Source of the DNA: JBDKTK01 sp039680225
GTDB lineage: Bacteria; Desulfobacterota; Syntrophia; Syntrophales; UBA4778
Length of the DNA stretch: 62,765 bases
Assembly (NCBI GenBank): GCA_039680225.1
Contig: JBDKTK010000178.1
Span: 1-62,765 of the forward strand
Direction: 5' to 3'
Shown: one piece after another, positions 34,166 through 42,171 of the stretch
Position numbering within the stretch: the stretch's first letter is position 1
Layout: each line of letters opens with the position of its first letter
Position numbers and translations under genes: made by a program
The notes under the pieces: model-generated
What the model was told of the DNA's origin: nothing
What the model saw: only the letters and a program-made list of their open reading frames with translations
The model's database searches: none

Positions 34166-34651
34166 CTATTTTTTTCTTTCAAGCGCTACTACGCCGGTCC
34201 TGGCCATATCATCCACGCCGAGTGGCTTAAGGCTCCGGATTGCCTTTTCTATATCGTCCTTTACCCCGGTGATTTCGATTACGCAGTGGTCGCCGTTCAT
34301 GGTGACGACCCTGCCCCGGAAAGTGTCGATGATGAGGGCTATGTCGGCCTTGTTCTTGTCCGTGAGCCTCATCCTGACCAGCATCATCTCCCGCATCACC
34401 GATTCGGTCTGAGTTATCTCAGTCACGCTGTTTACGTCAATCAGTTTGATGAGCTGCTTTTCTATTTTCGTCAGAGTGTTTTTATCGGCTATGGTCGTCA
34501 GGATTATTTTTGAAACGGCCGGGTCCATTGTGGCGTCCACGCACAGCGTTTCAATATTGTAACCGCGGCCCCCCAGCACCCCGGCAACCCTTGCCAGAAC
34601 GTCGGGCTTGTTGTTGACCAGCAACGATATGATCCATTCCTTCTTATCCAT
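34166..34651 (-). CDS. ilvN: Acetolactate synthase regulatory (small) subunit
   Basis: 161 aa from the ATG at 34651, with GAGG 8 nt upstream. It holds an N-terminal ACT domain (ISLLVNNKPDVLARVAGVLGGRGYNIETL, in part) and a C-terminal regulatory half, and it confers valine feedback inhibition on IlvB. The gene begins about 113 bp after the ilvB stop, with a terminator-like hairpin in between, and ends 32 bp before ilvC. Confidence 0.95.
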   Translation of the reverse strand: MDKKEWIISLLVNNKPDVLARVAGVLGGRGYNIETLCVDATMDPAVSKIILTTIADKNTLTKIEKQLIKLIDVNSVTEITQTESVMREMMLVRMRLTDKNKADIALIIDTFRGRVVTMNGDHCVIEITGVKDDIEKAIRSLKPLGVDDMARTGVVALERKK

Positions 34652-34727
34652 AAAGAACACCTCGCAAAATGAGTTTTCGTTTCCGCAGACCCCTCGTACA
34701 AAAAAAGGACTCTTTGGTTAAAAATAA

Positions 34728-34753
34728 ACGGGGAGCGGACAGGCGCTCCCCGT
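34728..34753 (-). terminator. Terminator-like hairpin between ilvB and ilvN
   Basis: Perfect stem ACGGGGAGCG (34728-34737) and CGCTCCCCGT (34744-34753) with a 6-nt loop, followed on the minus strand by TTATTTTT. It fits an intrinsic terminator and lies 11 bp after the ilvB stop. Since ilvN follows on the same strand, it may lower ilvNCD expression relative to ilvB or act as an mRNA processing site. Confidence 0.75.
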
Positions 34754-34763
34754 ATTTAATTTG

Positions 34764-36470
34764 TTAATTGACCATTTCCCGCCCGCCGAGCGTCATATCG
34801 TGGATTGCTGCACCCGGCCTCACCATGGGGTAGACGCATTCCTCTTTGGCAACCTTGAAATCCATTATGACCGGGCCCTCATGCTCCATGGCCCTTTTGA
34901 TCACGGCTTCAACTTCGGATGGTTTGGTTGCCCTCAGCCCCAGTATCCCGTATGCCTCGGCAACCTTGACGAAATCGGGAGCGAAAGTCATGTCGGTGTG
35001 GGAATAGCGCTTATCGTAGAACAGCTGCTGCCATTGGCGGACCATCCCCAGGTACCCGTTGTTCAGGATCATTACCTTTACCGGGACCTTATACTGCCAG
35101 GCCGTCGCCAGTTCCTGGATGTTCATCTGGATGCTGCCGTCGCCGGCGATATCGACCACCAGCCTGTCCGGACAGGCAAGCTGGGCCCCGATTGCGGCGG
35201 GGAAACCGTATCCCATGGTGCCCAGGCCGCCCGAAGTCAGGAAAGTGTTGGGTTCGTCATACTTGTAAAACTGGGCCGCCCACATCTGGTTCTGCCCGAC
35301 TTCCGTCGTGATGATCGCCTTCTTGTCCTTCGTCAGGTTATAGAGCGTTTCGATGACAAATTGCGGCTTGATTATTTCATCGCTCTGGCAATAGGTAAGC
35401 GGGGTTGATTGTTTCCACTCTTCTATCTGGCCGAGCCACTCTTTCCTGGATTGGGCATCCACGGTGTATTTCTGTTCGGAAAGCAGCTGGTTGAACGACT
35501 GCAGGGCGCTTTTGCAGTCGCTGACAATCGGGACGTCGATGATAACGTTCTTGTTGATCGAGGACGGGTCGATGTCCACATGGACGATTTTGGCTTTTTT
35601 CGCAAAGGTGTCTATTTTGCCGGTGACCCGGTCGTCAAACCTGACCCCGATTGCGATCATGAGGTCGCAATTGCTGACCGCCATGTTGGCGTAATAAGTC
35701 CCGTGCATGCCCAGCATTCCGAGCCACAAGGGGTCTGTCCCGGGAAACGCCCCAAGCCCCATCAGTGTAGAAGTAACCGGTATCTGGGTTCTTTTCGCCA
35801 TTTCCCGCAGTTCCGCCGAAGCCTTGCCCAGGATGACTCCGCCGCCGATAAATATCAGAGGGCGTTTTGCCTCGTTGATCAGGTCCAGTACATAGAAGGC
35901 CTTTTTAGAAGCCGGCTTGGCAGGGCCGTTTTCGATCGGCCGGGGCGGAGCGGGTTCATACTCGGTCACTGCCTGCATCACGTCCTTCGGCAGGTCTACG
36001 AGGACGGGGCCGGGCCGGCCGGAAGCAGCTATATAAAAGGCATCCCGGATCGTCCTGGCAAGGTCTTCGATTTTTTTAATCAGGAAATTATGTTTCGTGC
36101 AGGGGCGGGTAATGCCGATAATATCGACTTCCTGGAAAGCGTCTGTCCCGATAAGCGAGGTAGGCACCTGGCCTGTGAAGACGACAATCGGTATGGAGTC
36201 AAGGTAGGCATTTGCGATTCCCGTTACGGTGTTGGAGGCCCCGGGGCCGGAAGTCACAAGGGCAACTCCCACTTTTCCGGATGCCCGGGCATAACCGTCC
36301 GCGGCATGAACGGCGCCCTGTTCATGGCGAACGAGAATATGCTTCAAGCCTTCCGTCTGGTGGAATTCATCGTAAATATCAATTACAGCCCCTCCGGGGT
36401 ATCCGAATATCGTATCGACGCCATGTTCTTTGATCAGCCTGATAAGAATCTGCGAACCTTTGAGCTTCAA
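34764..36470 (-). CDS. ilvB: Acetolactate synthase large subunit
   Basis: 568 aa starting at TTG 36470, 8 nt after an AGGAGG (36479-36484); no ATG is near and upstream in-frame codons run through the leader. It is a thiamine-diphosphate enzyme making acetolactate from pyruvate. FGYPGGAVI, RHEQGAVHAADGYARA and the cofactor motif GDGSIQMNIQELATAWQYKV are present, with VDVPKD-type FAD region. It is the first gene of the ilv operon, preceded by an attenuator and leader peptide (36591-36735). Confidence 0.96.
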   Translation of the reverse strand: MKLKGSQILIRLIKEHGVDTIFGYPGGAVIDIYDEFHQTEGLKHILVRHEQGAVHAADGYARASGKVGVALVTSGPGASNTVTGIANAYLDSIPIVVFTGQVPTSLIGTDAFQEVDIIGITRPCTKHNFLIKKIEDLARTIRDAFYIAASGRPGPVLVDLPKDVMQAVTEYEPAPPRPIENGPAKPASKKAFYVLDLINEAKRPLIFIGGGVILGKASAELREMAKRTQIPVTSTLMGLGAFPGTDPLWLGMLGMHGTYYANMAVSNCDLMIAIGVRFDDRVTGKIDTFAKKAKIVHVDIDPSSINKNVIIDVPIVSDCKSALQSFNQLLSEQKYTVDAQSRKEWLGQIEEWKQSTPLTYCQSDEIIKPQFVIETLYNLTKDKKAIITTEVGQNQMWAAQFYKYDEPNTFLTSGGLGTMGYGFPAAIGAQLACPDRLVVDIAGDGSIQMNIQELATAWQYKVPVKVMILNNGYLGMVRQWQQLFYDKRYSHTDMTFAPDFVKVAEAYGILGLRATKPSEVEAVIKRAMEHEGPVIMDFKVAKEECVYPMVRPGAAIHDMTLGGREMVN

Positions 36471-36514
36471 GAGAAACACCTCCTGCTTATAATAATTTTT
36501 TTCCACCTTGATCT

Positions 36515-36552
36515 CCCTCTCCTCCTCTTGCGGGAGAGGGCCGGGGTGAGGG
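36515..36552. repeat. Intergenic repeat in the ilvB 5' UTR
   Basis: The plus strand reads CCCTCTCCTCCTCTTGCGGG AGAGGG followed by CCGGGGTGAGGG. Such a repeat (translating to PHPGPLPQEEERE when read through) is a widespread intergenic element in bacterial genomes. It can fold into CCCTCTCC/GGGAGAGGG. It lies between the attenuator and the ilvB ribosome site, where it could affect mRNA structure. Confidence 0.65.
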
Positions 36553-36590
36553 GGCCAAGTCCGCTCTCCCCTTTTTAAAAACTGCACCGG

Positions 36591-36631
36591 AAAAAAAAAG
36601 ACCGTTACCATCTCGGCTGGTAACGGTCTTT
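36591..36631 (-). promoter_or_regulatory. Transcription attenuator (terminator) upstream of ilvB
   Basis: A perfect 13-bp stem, AAAGACCGTTACC on both strands (36597-36609 and 36619-36631), with a 9-nt loop (36610-36618), followed on the minus strand by a T run (complement of the A run from 36591). A second short hairpin (36664-36683, AGCCCT with AGGGGCT) lies at the end of the upstream leader peptide. This layout fits ribosome-mediated attenuation: valine/isoleucine starvation would stall the ribosome in the leader peptide and reshape the RNA. I did not prove a specific antiterminator pairing. Confidence 0.85.
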
Positions 36632-36657
36632 AATTGTGTCATTTGACGATCAAACCA

Positions 36658-36735
36658 TCACGCAGCCCCTCTTGAACAGGGCTCTACAACTACGACTACA
36701 GCAACTATGAACAGTTTAATGATGGTCGAATACAT
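36658..36735 (-). CDS. ilv leader peptide, 25 aa, Val/Ile-rich
   Basis: A 25-codon frame reading MYSTIIKLFIVAVVVVV and then EPCSRGAA, with six Val, three Ile and one Leu codons, five of the Val consecutively (codons 13-17). It lies 27 nt ahead of the 13-bp attenuator and upstream of ilvB, in the position of the IlvL/IlvBL leader peptides of enterobacteria. The regulated amino acids match those made by the downstream operon. Ribosome site is weak (AAGG 5 nt upstream) and the transcription start would fall almost at the ATG. Confidence 0.85.
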   Translation of the reverse strand: MYSTIIKLFIVAVVVVVEPCSRGAA

Positions 36736-36742
36736 AAAAGCC

Positions 36743-36771
36743 TTATTAACAAGTTGTCTTACGTATGTCAA
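36743..36771 (-). promoter_or_regulatory. Promoter of the ilv operon
   Basis: On the minus strand TTGACA (36766-36771) and TAATAA (36743-36748) are 17 bp apart. The -35 is perfect; the -10 matches 4 of 6. Transcription starting 6-7 nt downstream of the -10 would begin at or within two bases of the leader ATG (36735), suggesting a leaderless leader peptide. There are no competing boxes nearby. Confidence 0.7.
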
Positions 36772-36985
36772 GAATTTTTGTAAATACAATCAATTAGAGT
36801 TTCTTCACGAATTTTTCCAAAAATGCTTAGCTGCAAGGCGCAAAAAACCGGACCGCGAGGGACATATGGAAATATCTTTAGATCCTGCGATACGATTTGC
36901 AGCGCGAAGCAGCAGACGCCGTCCGGGCCCTCGATTAAAAACTTCAAGGGCAGGCTCCGGCGGGGATGAGCGTTTTTGAACAGCC

Positions 36986-39331
36986 TCAAGGTTCGTTTTT
37001 AAAACCGCCCCTGAAGTCCTGGTTGGGGGCTTTGGGTGAATTTGCCTGGCTGCGGTCCATGAAGATTTCGTTCACGCCATCCGAGAAAAGCCCGGCCGGC
37101 TGGCCTGTCCGGGGGTCTACGCGGACCGACATTATCCCGGACGGCATTTCAAACTGCTCCACCGGTTTCCCGGCAGTGGCCTTTTCCATGAAATATGCCC
37201 AGATCGGCGCTGCCGCAACACCGCCCATCTCTCCGCGGCCGAGCGGCTTTCCATCGTCAAACCCCACCCAGACCCCGGTTACCAGCGAGGGCGTATAGCC
37301 CACAAACCAGGCATCTTTCTGGTCATCGGTCGTCCCTGTCTTGCCGGCCACGGGCCTTCCCGCTATCCTGGCCCTCGTGCCCGTCCCGCGCTGAACGGCG
37401 TCCTGGAGGATTGAGGTCGTAAGATATGCGATCTTGGGGTCGATTACCTGTTCCTCTTTGGGCTCATAATGTTCGAAGACATTTCCCGTGCGATCGACTA
37501 TTTTCTTGATGAAATACGGTTCGACTCTCTTGCCCCCGTTGGCAAGCACCCCAAAGGCGCGGACCATCTCCTGGACGGTAACTACCGAGGTCCCCAGGGC
37601 CATTGACAGGTTCTTGGTCAACGGAGAGGCGATGCCCATGTTGGCAGCATAATCCGCGGCGTAATCGACGCCGATCTGCTGCAGGACTTTAATCGTGATG
37701 ATATTGCGGGAATGGACCAGGGCCGACCTCAGGCTCATCGGGCCGTGGAATTCGCGGTCCGAATTGCGCGGGTTCCATTGGCCCCGCACCGGGTCCGGGA
37801 AAGATATCGGCTCGTCGACCATGACAGTCGCCGCCGTGAGGCCCTTGTCGAAGGCGGCCGTGTATATCAGCGGTTTGAATGACGACCCCGGCTGGCGTTT
37901 GGCCTGCGTTGCCCGGTTGAACTCGCTGCTCTTGAAATCGCGACCGCCCACCATGGCCTTGATTTCGCCGGTCCTGACGTCCATGCACAGGAGCGCGGCC
38001 TGCACCACGTTGCGGGGCAGGATTGTCACCTTGTACCTGGCCTCGAACGGCGTGTTGAGTTCCAGTATTTTTACATCCACCACATCGCCCACCCGGACCG
38101 GAATCGAAGAAGCCTTGGTCTTGGCGGACTCGTCCTGCGGGGCATCCCGGCCCTCGGGAATGTCCTCGATATCCGCCATGGCCCTGTAATTCGTGCCCAG
38201 CCTGAGGAAAGCCCGATCGGATGCGGAATTTATTTCCTCGACGAGGGCCCGGGTCACCTGGCCTTTTTCAAAGCGGCCCTCCAGGTTCGCATCCAATTCC
38301 TTCAGATAGGCATCGAACTTGTTTTTCGGAATCCGCTTGAGGGTCGCCCTGTACCCGGACCTCGATTCGAATTCGCGCAATCCCCTTTCGACCGCGACAT
38401 TAGCAGCCCTCTGCATATCGGCGTTAAGGGTCGTATAGACTTCCAGGCCCTCCTTGTAGAGGACGTCGCTTCCGTAGTTGGCGAGGATATAGCGGCGCAC
38501 ATTTTCCGTAAAATAGGGGGCGATCTTGCCCCGGGGCCCGCCATTATTGAGCCTGATATGGGCCTGGGAAGCCGCGTCCTTCTCCTTTTCTGTTATATAC
38601 CCATCCTCGACCATGCGGGTAAGGACATATGACTGCCTCTGAACGGCCCGCTCCAGGCTGACGAAGGGCGAATAGCGGCTGGGCGCCTTGGGAAGGCCGG
38701 CCAGCATAGCCGCTTCCGACAGGTTCAGGGCGGCGGCGCTCTTGCCGAAGTAGCATTGCGAGGCGGCCTCGATCCCGTATGCCCCGTGACCCAGGTAAAT
38801 CTGGTTGAGGTACAGGTTGAGGATCTCGTATTTCTTCAGGTTCGTGTTAATCCGGTAGGCAAGGACGACTTCCCTGATCTTTCTGCCCATCGTCCTTTCG
38901 GAAGACAGGTAAAAAGATTTGGCGACCTGTTGCGTGATGGTGCTGCCGCCCTGGACGATCGCGCCGTGCTCCAGGTTTTTCAGGAAGGCGCGCATGATCC
39001 CGATGAAATCGATCCCTTTATGCTGGAAAAACCGGGAATCCTCGGCGGCAACAAACGCGTTCACGACATTTTTGGGAAGCTTCGCGATTGCGATCAGCCG
39101 CCGGTCCTCGATGTAGAACTCGTCGATCAGCTGGTTGCCGTCCCCGTAAATCCTCGTGGTTATGCTCGGGCGATAGTCCTTCAGGGAATGGACGTCCGGC
39201 AGTTCCCGGACGATAATGTAAATATATATTCCCAAAGCGCCGATCACGAACGGAAACAGGACAAGAATCGAAAGGAATATTCTTTTGAATATAAGGCTTC
39301 TTCTGGCTTTCTTCGAAATACGCTTCAGCAT
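36986..39331 (-). CDS. mrcA: Penicillin-binding protein 1A (class A, bifunctional)
   Basis: 781 aa. It has a short cytosolic end, one transmembrane helix, then a GT51 glycosyltransferase domain (AEDSRFFQHKG, GGSTITQQVAKSF) and a transpeptidase domain with catalytic Ser in SSFK (PGSSFKPLIY), SRN and KTG (GKTGTTDDQKDAW). An insertion of about 100 residues lies between the domains near the stretch IEDIPEGRDAPQDES. It polymerises and cross-links peptidoglycan. It lies 12 bp after tatC on the same strand, with AGGAC near the start. Confidence 0.95.
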   Translation of the reverse strand: MLKRISKKARRSLIFKRIFLSILVLFPFVIGALGIYIYIIVRELPDVHSLKDYRPSITTRIYGDGNQLIDEFYIEDRRLIAIAKLPKNVVNAFVAAEDSRFFQHKGIDFIGIMRAFLKNLEHGAIVQGGSTITQQVAKSFYLSSERTMGRKIREVVLAYRINTNLKKYEILNLYLNQIYLGHGAYGIEAASQCYFGKSAAALNLSEAAMLAGLPKAPSRYSPFVSLERAVQRQSYVLTRMVEDGYITEKEKDAASQAHIRLNNGGPRGKIAPYFTENVRRYILANYGSDVLYKEGLEVYTTLNADMQRAANVAVERGLREFESRSGYRATLKRIPKNKFDAYLKELDANLEGRFEKGQVTRALVEEINSASDRAFLRLGTNYRAMADIEDIPEGRDAPQDESAKTKASSIPVRVGDVVDVKILELNTPFEARYKVTILPRNVVQAALLCMDVRTGEIKAMVGGRDFKSSEFNRATQAKRQPGSSFKPLIYTAAFDKGLTAATVMVDEPISFPDPVRGQWNPRNSDREFHGPMSLRSALVHSRNIITIKVLQQIGVDYAADYAANMGIASPLTKNLSMALGTSVVTVQEMVRAFGVLANGGKRVEPYFIKKIVDRTGNVFEHYEPKEEQVIDPKIAYLTTSILQDAVQRGTGTRARIAGRPVAGKTGTTDDQKDAWFVGYTPSLVTGVWVGFDDGKPLGRGEMGGVAAAPIWAYFMEKATAGKPVEQFEMPSGIMSVRVDPRTGQPAGLFSDGVNEIFMDRSQANSPKAPNQDFRGGFKNEP

Positions 39332-39343
39332 TGAACTGCTGTC

Positions 39344-40126
39344 CTACTCCTGATCTGCTCCTGCGTCATCCACGGGGGAAGACGCTTGCGCCTTTGGCTT
39401 CCTGATCCCCACGCGGATCACTATGATACTGACCTCATAAAGCACAATCATCGGAATAGCCATTAAAATCTGCGTGAAAGCGTCCGGGGTGGGCGTGAGG
39501 ACGGCGGCGGCGATAAAGATTATCAGGATGGCATATTTCCTTTGTTTGGCAAGAAATGCCGGGGTGATAACACCGAGTTTGGCCAGGAAAAAAAGGAAAA
39601 CGGGAATCTCAAACATGATGCCGAATACGAGGAGGAGCTTCAACGCCAGGGAGAGATATTCCCTCAGGGAGAGCATCGGCTTTAAAAAATCCGTCGAGAA
39701 GTCGGTGAAGAACTTGAAGGCCGGGGGCAGAACGAGAAAATAACAGAAGGAGACGCCGCCCGCGAAGAGGAGGGTCGCCACGATCACAAAAGGCAAAACA
39801 TATTTTTTTTCCGACTGGTAAAGCCCGGGGGAAACAAATTTCCAGATCTGGTAGAGCACGTAGGGGCTCACCAGCATCAGCCCGGCGAAAAACGATATCT
39901 TCAGGTAATTGAAAAAGGCCTCCGGGAGGCTCGTGTAAATCATGTAGCTGTTTTTCGGCAGGGCTTCGGACAGCGGGTATGTCAGGATGTTGAAGAGCTG
40001 CTCTTTGAAATTATAGCAGATGCCCATCCCGATGCCGATTGCAACGAGGCTCCGCACGAGCCTCTTGCGGAGTTCCTCCAGGTGGGAAGTTATGGGCATT
40101 TTTGTTTCGGCGCTATTGTCCGTCAT
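39344..40126 (-). CDS. tatC: Sec-independent (twin-arginine) translocase subunit TatC
   Basis: 260 aa with six hydrophobic segments. Family motifs include HLEELRKRLVRS near the N-terminus and FYFLVLPPAFKF in the middle. It binds twin-arginine signal peptides and with TatB receives folded substrates such as cofactor-containing enzymes. It lies 18 bp after tatB and 12 bp before the PBP1A gene, so the three form a short operon. Confidence 0.95.
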   Translation of the reverse strand: MTDNSAETKMPITSHLEELRKRLVRSLVAIGIGMGICYNFKEQLFNILTYPLSEALPKNSYMIYTSLPEAFFNYLKISFFAGLMLVSPYVLYQIWKFVSPGLYQSEKKYVLPFVIVATLLFAGGVSFCYFLVLPPAFKFFTDFSTDFLKPMLSLREYLSLALKLLLVFGIMFEIPVFLFFLAKLGVITPAFLAKQRKYAILIIFIAAAVLTPTPDAFTQILMAIPMIVLYEVSIIVIRVGIRKPKAQASSPVDDAGADQE

Positions 40127-40144
40127 TACGAATTCCCGGTCCGG

Positions 40145-40495
40145 TCACTTTCCGGTATCGGATTTTGGGGATGGCTGATCAGTTGAATGGCTGTCTCCGG
40201 CGGTTTTTTCGCCTTCTTTGTCAACTATTTCGAATTTTGGCCCCTTCTTCTCTTCTTTTGCCTCTTTTTCCTCGTCGAGGTAACTGTTCTTGAAAAGCAG
40301 GGAGTCTTTCATTTCATTGACGTCATTGCGGACCTCGTCGATCTTCAGCTCTTCCTTGACGTTATTCATGGCGCGCTTGAATTCGGTAAGCCCCTTGCCC
40401 AGGGCCTGGGCAACTTCGGGCAGCCTTTTGGGGCCGATGACAAGGATTGCCACGATGAGGATCACTATTATTTCGGGCATGCCAATGTTGAACAA
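40145..40495 (-). CDS. tatB: TatB/TatA-type twin-arginine translocase subunit
   Basis: 116 aa. One N-terminal helix (MPEIIVILIVAILVIGPKRLPEVA, in part), then an amphipathic helix and a long acidic C-terminal tail. The MFNIGMPE start resembles TatB more than TatA. A TTG start at 40495 follows AGGAGGAAAG, 4-5 nt apart. A promoter sits at 40552. No separate tatA is adjacent, so this subunit may serve both roles. Confidence 0.88.
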   Translation of the reverse strand: MFNIGMPEIIVILIVAILVIGPKRLPEVAQALGKGLTEFKRAMNNVKEELKIDEVRNDVNEMKDSLLFKNSYLDEEKEAKEEKKGPKFEIVDKEGEKTAGDSHSTDQPSPKSDTGK

Positions 40496-40551
40496 CTTTC
40501 CTCCTGTTGCAAAGCCGGATTCAGGCCCGAACCTTGTCAGACGTGCCGGGC

Positions 40552-40579
40552 AATATATACCGTTTTAGGTGATTGTCAA
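40552..40579 (-). promoter_or_regulatory. Promoter of the tatB-tatC-PBP1A operon
   Basis: On the minus strand TTGACA (40574-40579) and TATATT (40552-40557) with a 16-bp spacer. Both boxes are near consensus. The tatB start lies about 55 nt downstream. The region is shared with the divergent HDAC-like gene. Confidence 0.7.
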
Positions 40580-40702
40580 ATCTTTTAATGAATGGCCTAA
40601 TTCGGCTAAAAGCTTTGCTTTTCAGGTAATTGTATGATAGAAAAATTCAATTTTCCAGAGTAAAAAAGGCAGGGTAAAAAGTCAGGTTCAGGGAGAGAAA
40701 AG

Positions 40703-41755
40703 GTGTCGACTGCCATAGTCAAGGACTACAGGTACCTTAACCACGAGACGAGCTCTTTCCACCCCGAATCGCCCAAGCGGCTCGAATCCATCTATAAAAT
40801 GCTGGAAGGGCCCGACATGAAGGGCAAATTCCCCATCATTGAGCCGCGTTTCGCCGAAAAAAGCGAGATCGAGATGATCCACACGCCCTCTTATGTAAGG
40901 ACGGTGGAAAATACGGCGGGCTCGCCCCATTGCTATCTCGATCCCGATACCGAGACTTCCCCTGAATCATACGATACCGCCCGGCTTGCGGTCGGCGGGT
41001 TGTGCAACGCGCTAGATGCGGTAGTTGAAGGCAAGGCAGGCAATTCTTTTTCGTTTATCAGGCCCCCCGGCCACCATGCCGAGGCGGACAGGGCTGCCGG
41101 GTTCTGCCTTTTCAACAACGTGGCAATCGGCGCCATGCACGCCATCAGGAAGTTCAACATGGAACGGGTCCTGATCGTCGACTGGGACCTGCACCACGGC
41201 AACGGCACCCAGCATTCTTTCTATGACGACCCGCGCGTGATATATTTTTCAACCCATCAGTACCCGTACTACCCGGGGACCGGCAGCCTCCAGGAGACCG
41301 GCAGGGGCAAGGGCGCGGGTTATACAGTAAACGTCCCGCTGCGGACGGGGCCCGGCGACAATGAGTTCGTGAAGGTTTTCCTGGAGATACTCAGGCCGGT
41401 GGCCCTTGAGTTCAAGCCTGAGCTGGTGCTGCTTTCCGCCGGTTTTGACATTTACTTCCAGGACCCGCTCGGCGGGATGAAGGTGACCCCCAAGGGGTTT
41501 GCCTGCCTGACCCGCATCCTGCTGGACATTGCGGAAGCATGCTGCTCGGGAAGATTTGCTGTCACCCTCGAGGGCGGGTACCATATCGGCGGGCTCACGT
41601 CGTCCGTCAAGATGGTCCTCAATGAAATGTGCGGGGAGACCAGGGTGCCCGGCGACGAAATAATCCGGATGGCCATGGAGGCGAACCCGGCCATCGATGC
41701 GACGATCAGAAACGTCATAAACCAGGTAAGCCCATACTGGAAGACGCTTAAATAA
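40703..41755 (+). CDS. Histone-deacetylase-superfamily protein (AcuC/acetylpolyamine amidohydrolase type)
   Basis: 350 aa. HDAC-like zinc enzymes remove acetyl groups from lysines or polyamines, or act in acetoin use (AcuC). Motifs: RPPGHHAE with the catalytic His pair, GFCLFNNVAIGA, DWDLHHGNGTQ with the metal-binding Asp and His, and LVLLSAGFDIYFQDPLGG. The GTG start at 40703 is 7 nt after GGGAG. It stands alone; a hairpin follows before the gat operon. Specific substrate is unclear. Confidence 0.9.
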   Translation: MSTAIVKDYRYLNHETSSFHPESPKRLESIYKMLEGPDMKGKFPIIEPRFAEKSEIEMIHTPSYVRTVENTAGSPHCYLDPDTETSPESYDTARLAVGGLCNALDAVVEGKAGNSFSFIRPPGHHAEADRAAGFCLFNNVAIGAMHAIRKFNMERVLIVDWDLHHGNGTQHSFYDDPRVIYFSTHQYPYYPGTGSLQETGRGKGAGYTVNVPLRTGPGDNEFVKVFLEILRPVALEFKPELVLLSAGFDIYFQDPLGGMKVTPKGFACLTRILLDIAEACCSGRFAVTLEGGYHIGGLTSSVKMVLNEMCGETRVPGDEIIRMAMEANPAIDATIRNVINQVSPYWKTLK

Positions 41756-41793
41756 AGCGGCCGCTTATAAAACCGGCCGTTAAGGATAATAAA

Positions 41794-41850
41794 AAAAGTG
41801 AAAGTGAAAAGATCAAGGCGGGCCGCCTCTCTTTTTACATTTCACTTTTT
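41794..41850 (+). terminator. Long A/T-rich hairpin between the HDAC-like gene and gatC
   Basis: Arms AAAAAGTGAAAGTGAAAAG (41794-41812) and the reverse complement AAAAAGTGAAATGTAAAAAG of 41831-41850 pair nearly completely, with a GC-rich core AGGCGG GC CGCCT in between, followed by T-rich sequence. It may end HDAC transcription. The gatC ribosome site starts 15 nt further on. Confidence 0.55.
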
Positions 41851-41875
41851 ACTTTTCATTTAACCGGAGGAAATA

Positions 41876-42163
41876 TTGAAGATAACAAAAGAACAAGTGG
41901 AATATGTCGCCCACCTTGCCAGGCTTGAATTCTCTGAGCAGGAGAAGGGGAAGTTCACCTCCCAGCTCAACGATATTCTGCTGTACATGGACAAGCTCAA
42001 TGAAGTCGACACGACTGGAGTAACTCCCGAGACCCACGCCATTTCGCTCAACAACGCTTTTCGCGAAGACGTGGTGAAACCTTCGCTGGGTCCCGAAAAA
42101 TCGCTGGCCAACGCCCCGGACGCGAAAGGCACCTTCTTCCGCGTGCCGAAGGTCATCGAGTAG
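41876..42163 (+). CDS. gatC: Asp-tRNA(Asn)/Glu-tRNA(Gln) amidotransferase subunit C
   Basis: 95 aa, usual length. KITKEQVEYVAHLARLEFSEQE is the family N-terminus, and the C-terminal ends in FFRVPKVIE, as expected. The TTG start is 6 nt after GGAGG. GatC stabilises GatA and is the first gene of gatCAB, indicating an indirect tRNA-dependent route to Gln-tRNA and/or Asn-tRNA. Confidence 0.95.
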   Translation: MKITKEQVEYVAHLARLEFSEQEKGKFTSQLNDILLYMDKLNEVDTTGVTPETHAISLNNAFREDVVKPSLGPEKSLANAPDAKGTFFRVPKVIE

Positions 42164-42171
42164 GAGGGCCC

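Noticed and set aside
35409..36578. 389-codon plus-strand frame antisense to ilvB
   Set aside because: It is a long mirror frame caused by high GC at third positions; ilvB on the opposite strand is clearly the real gene.
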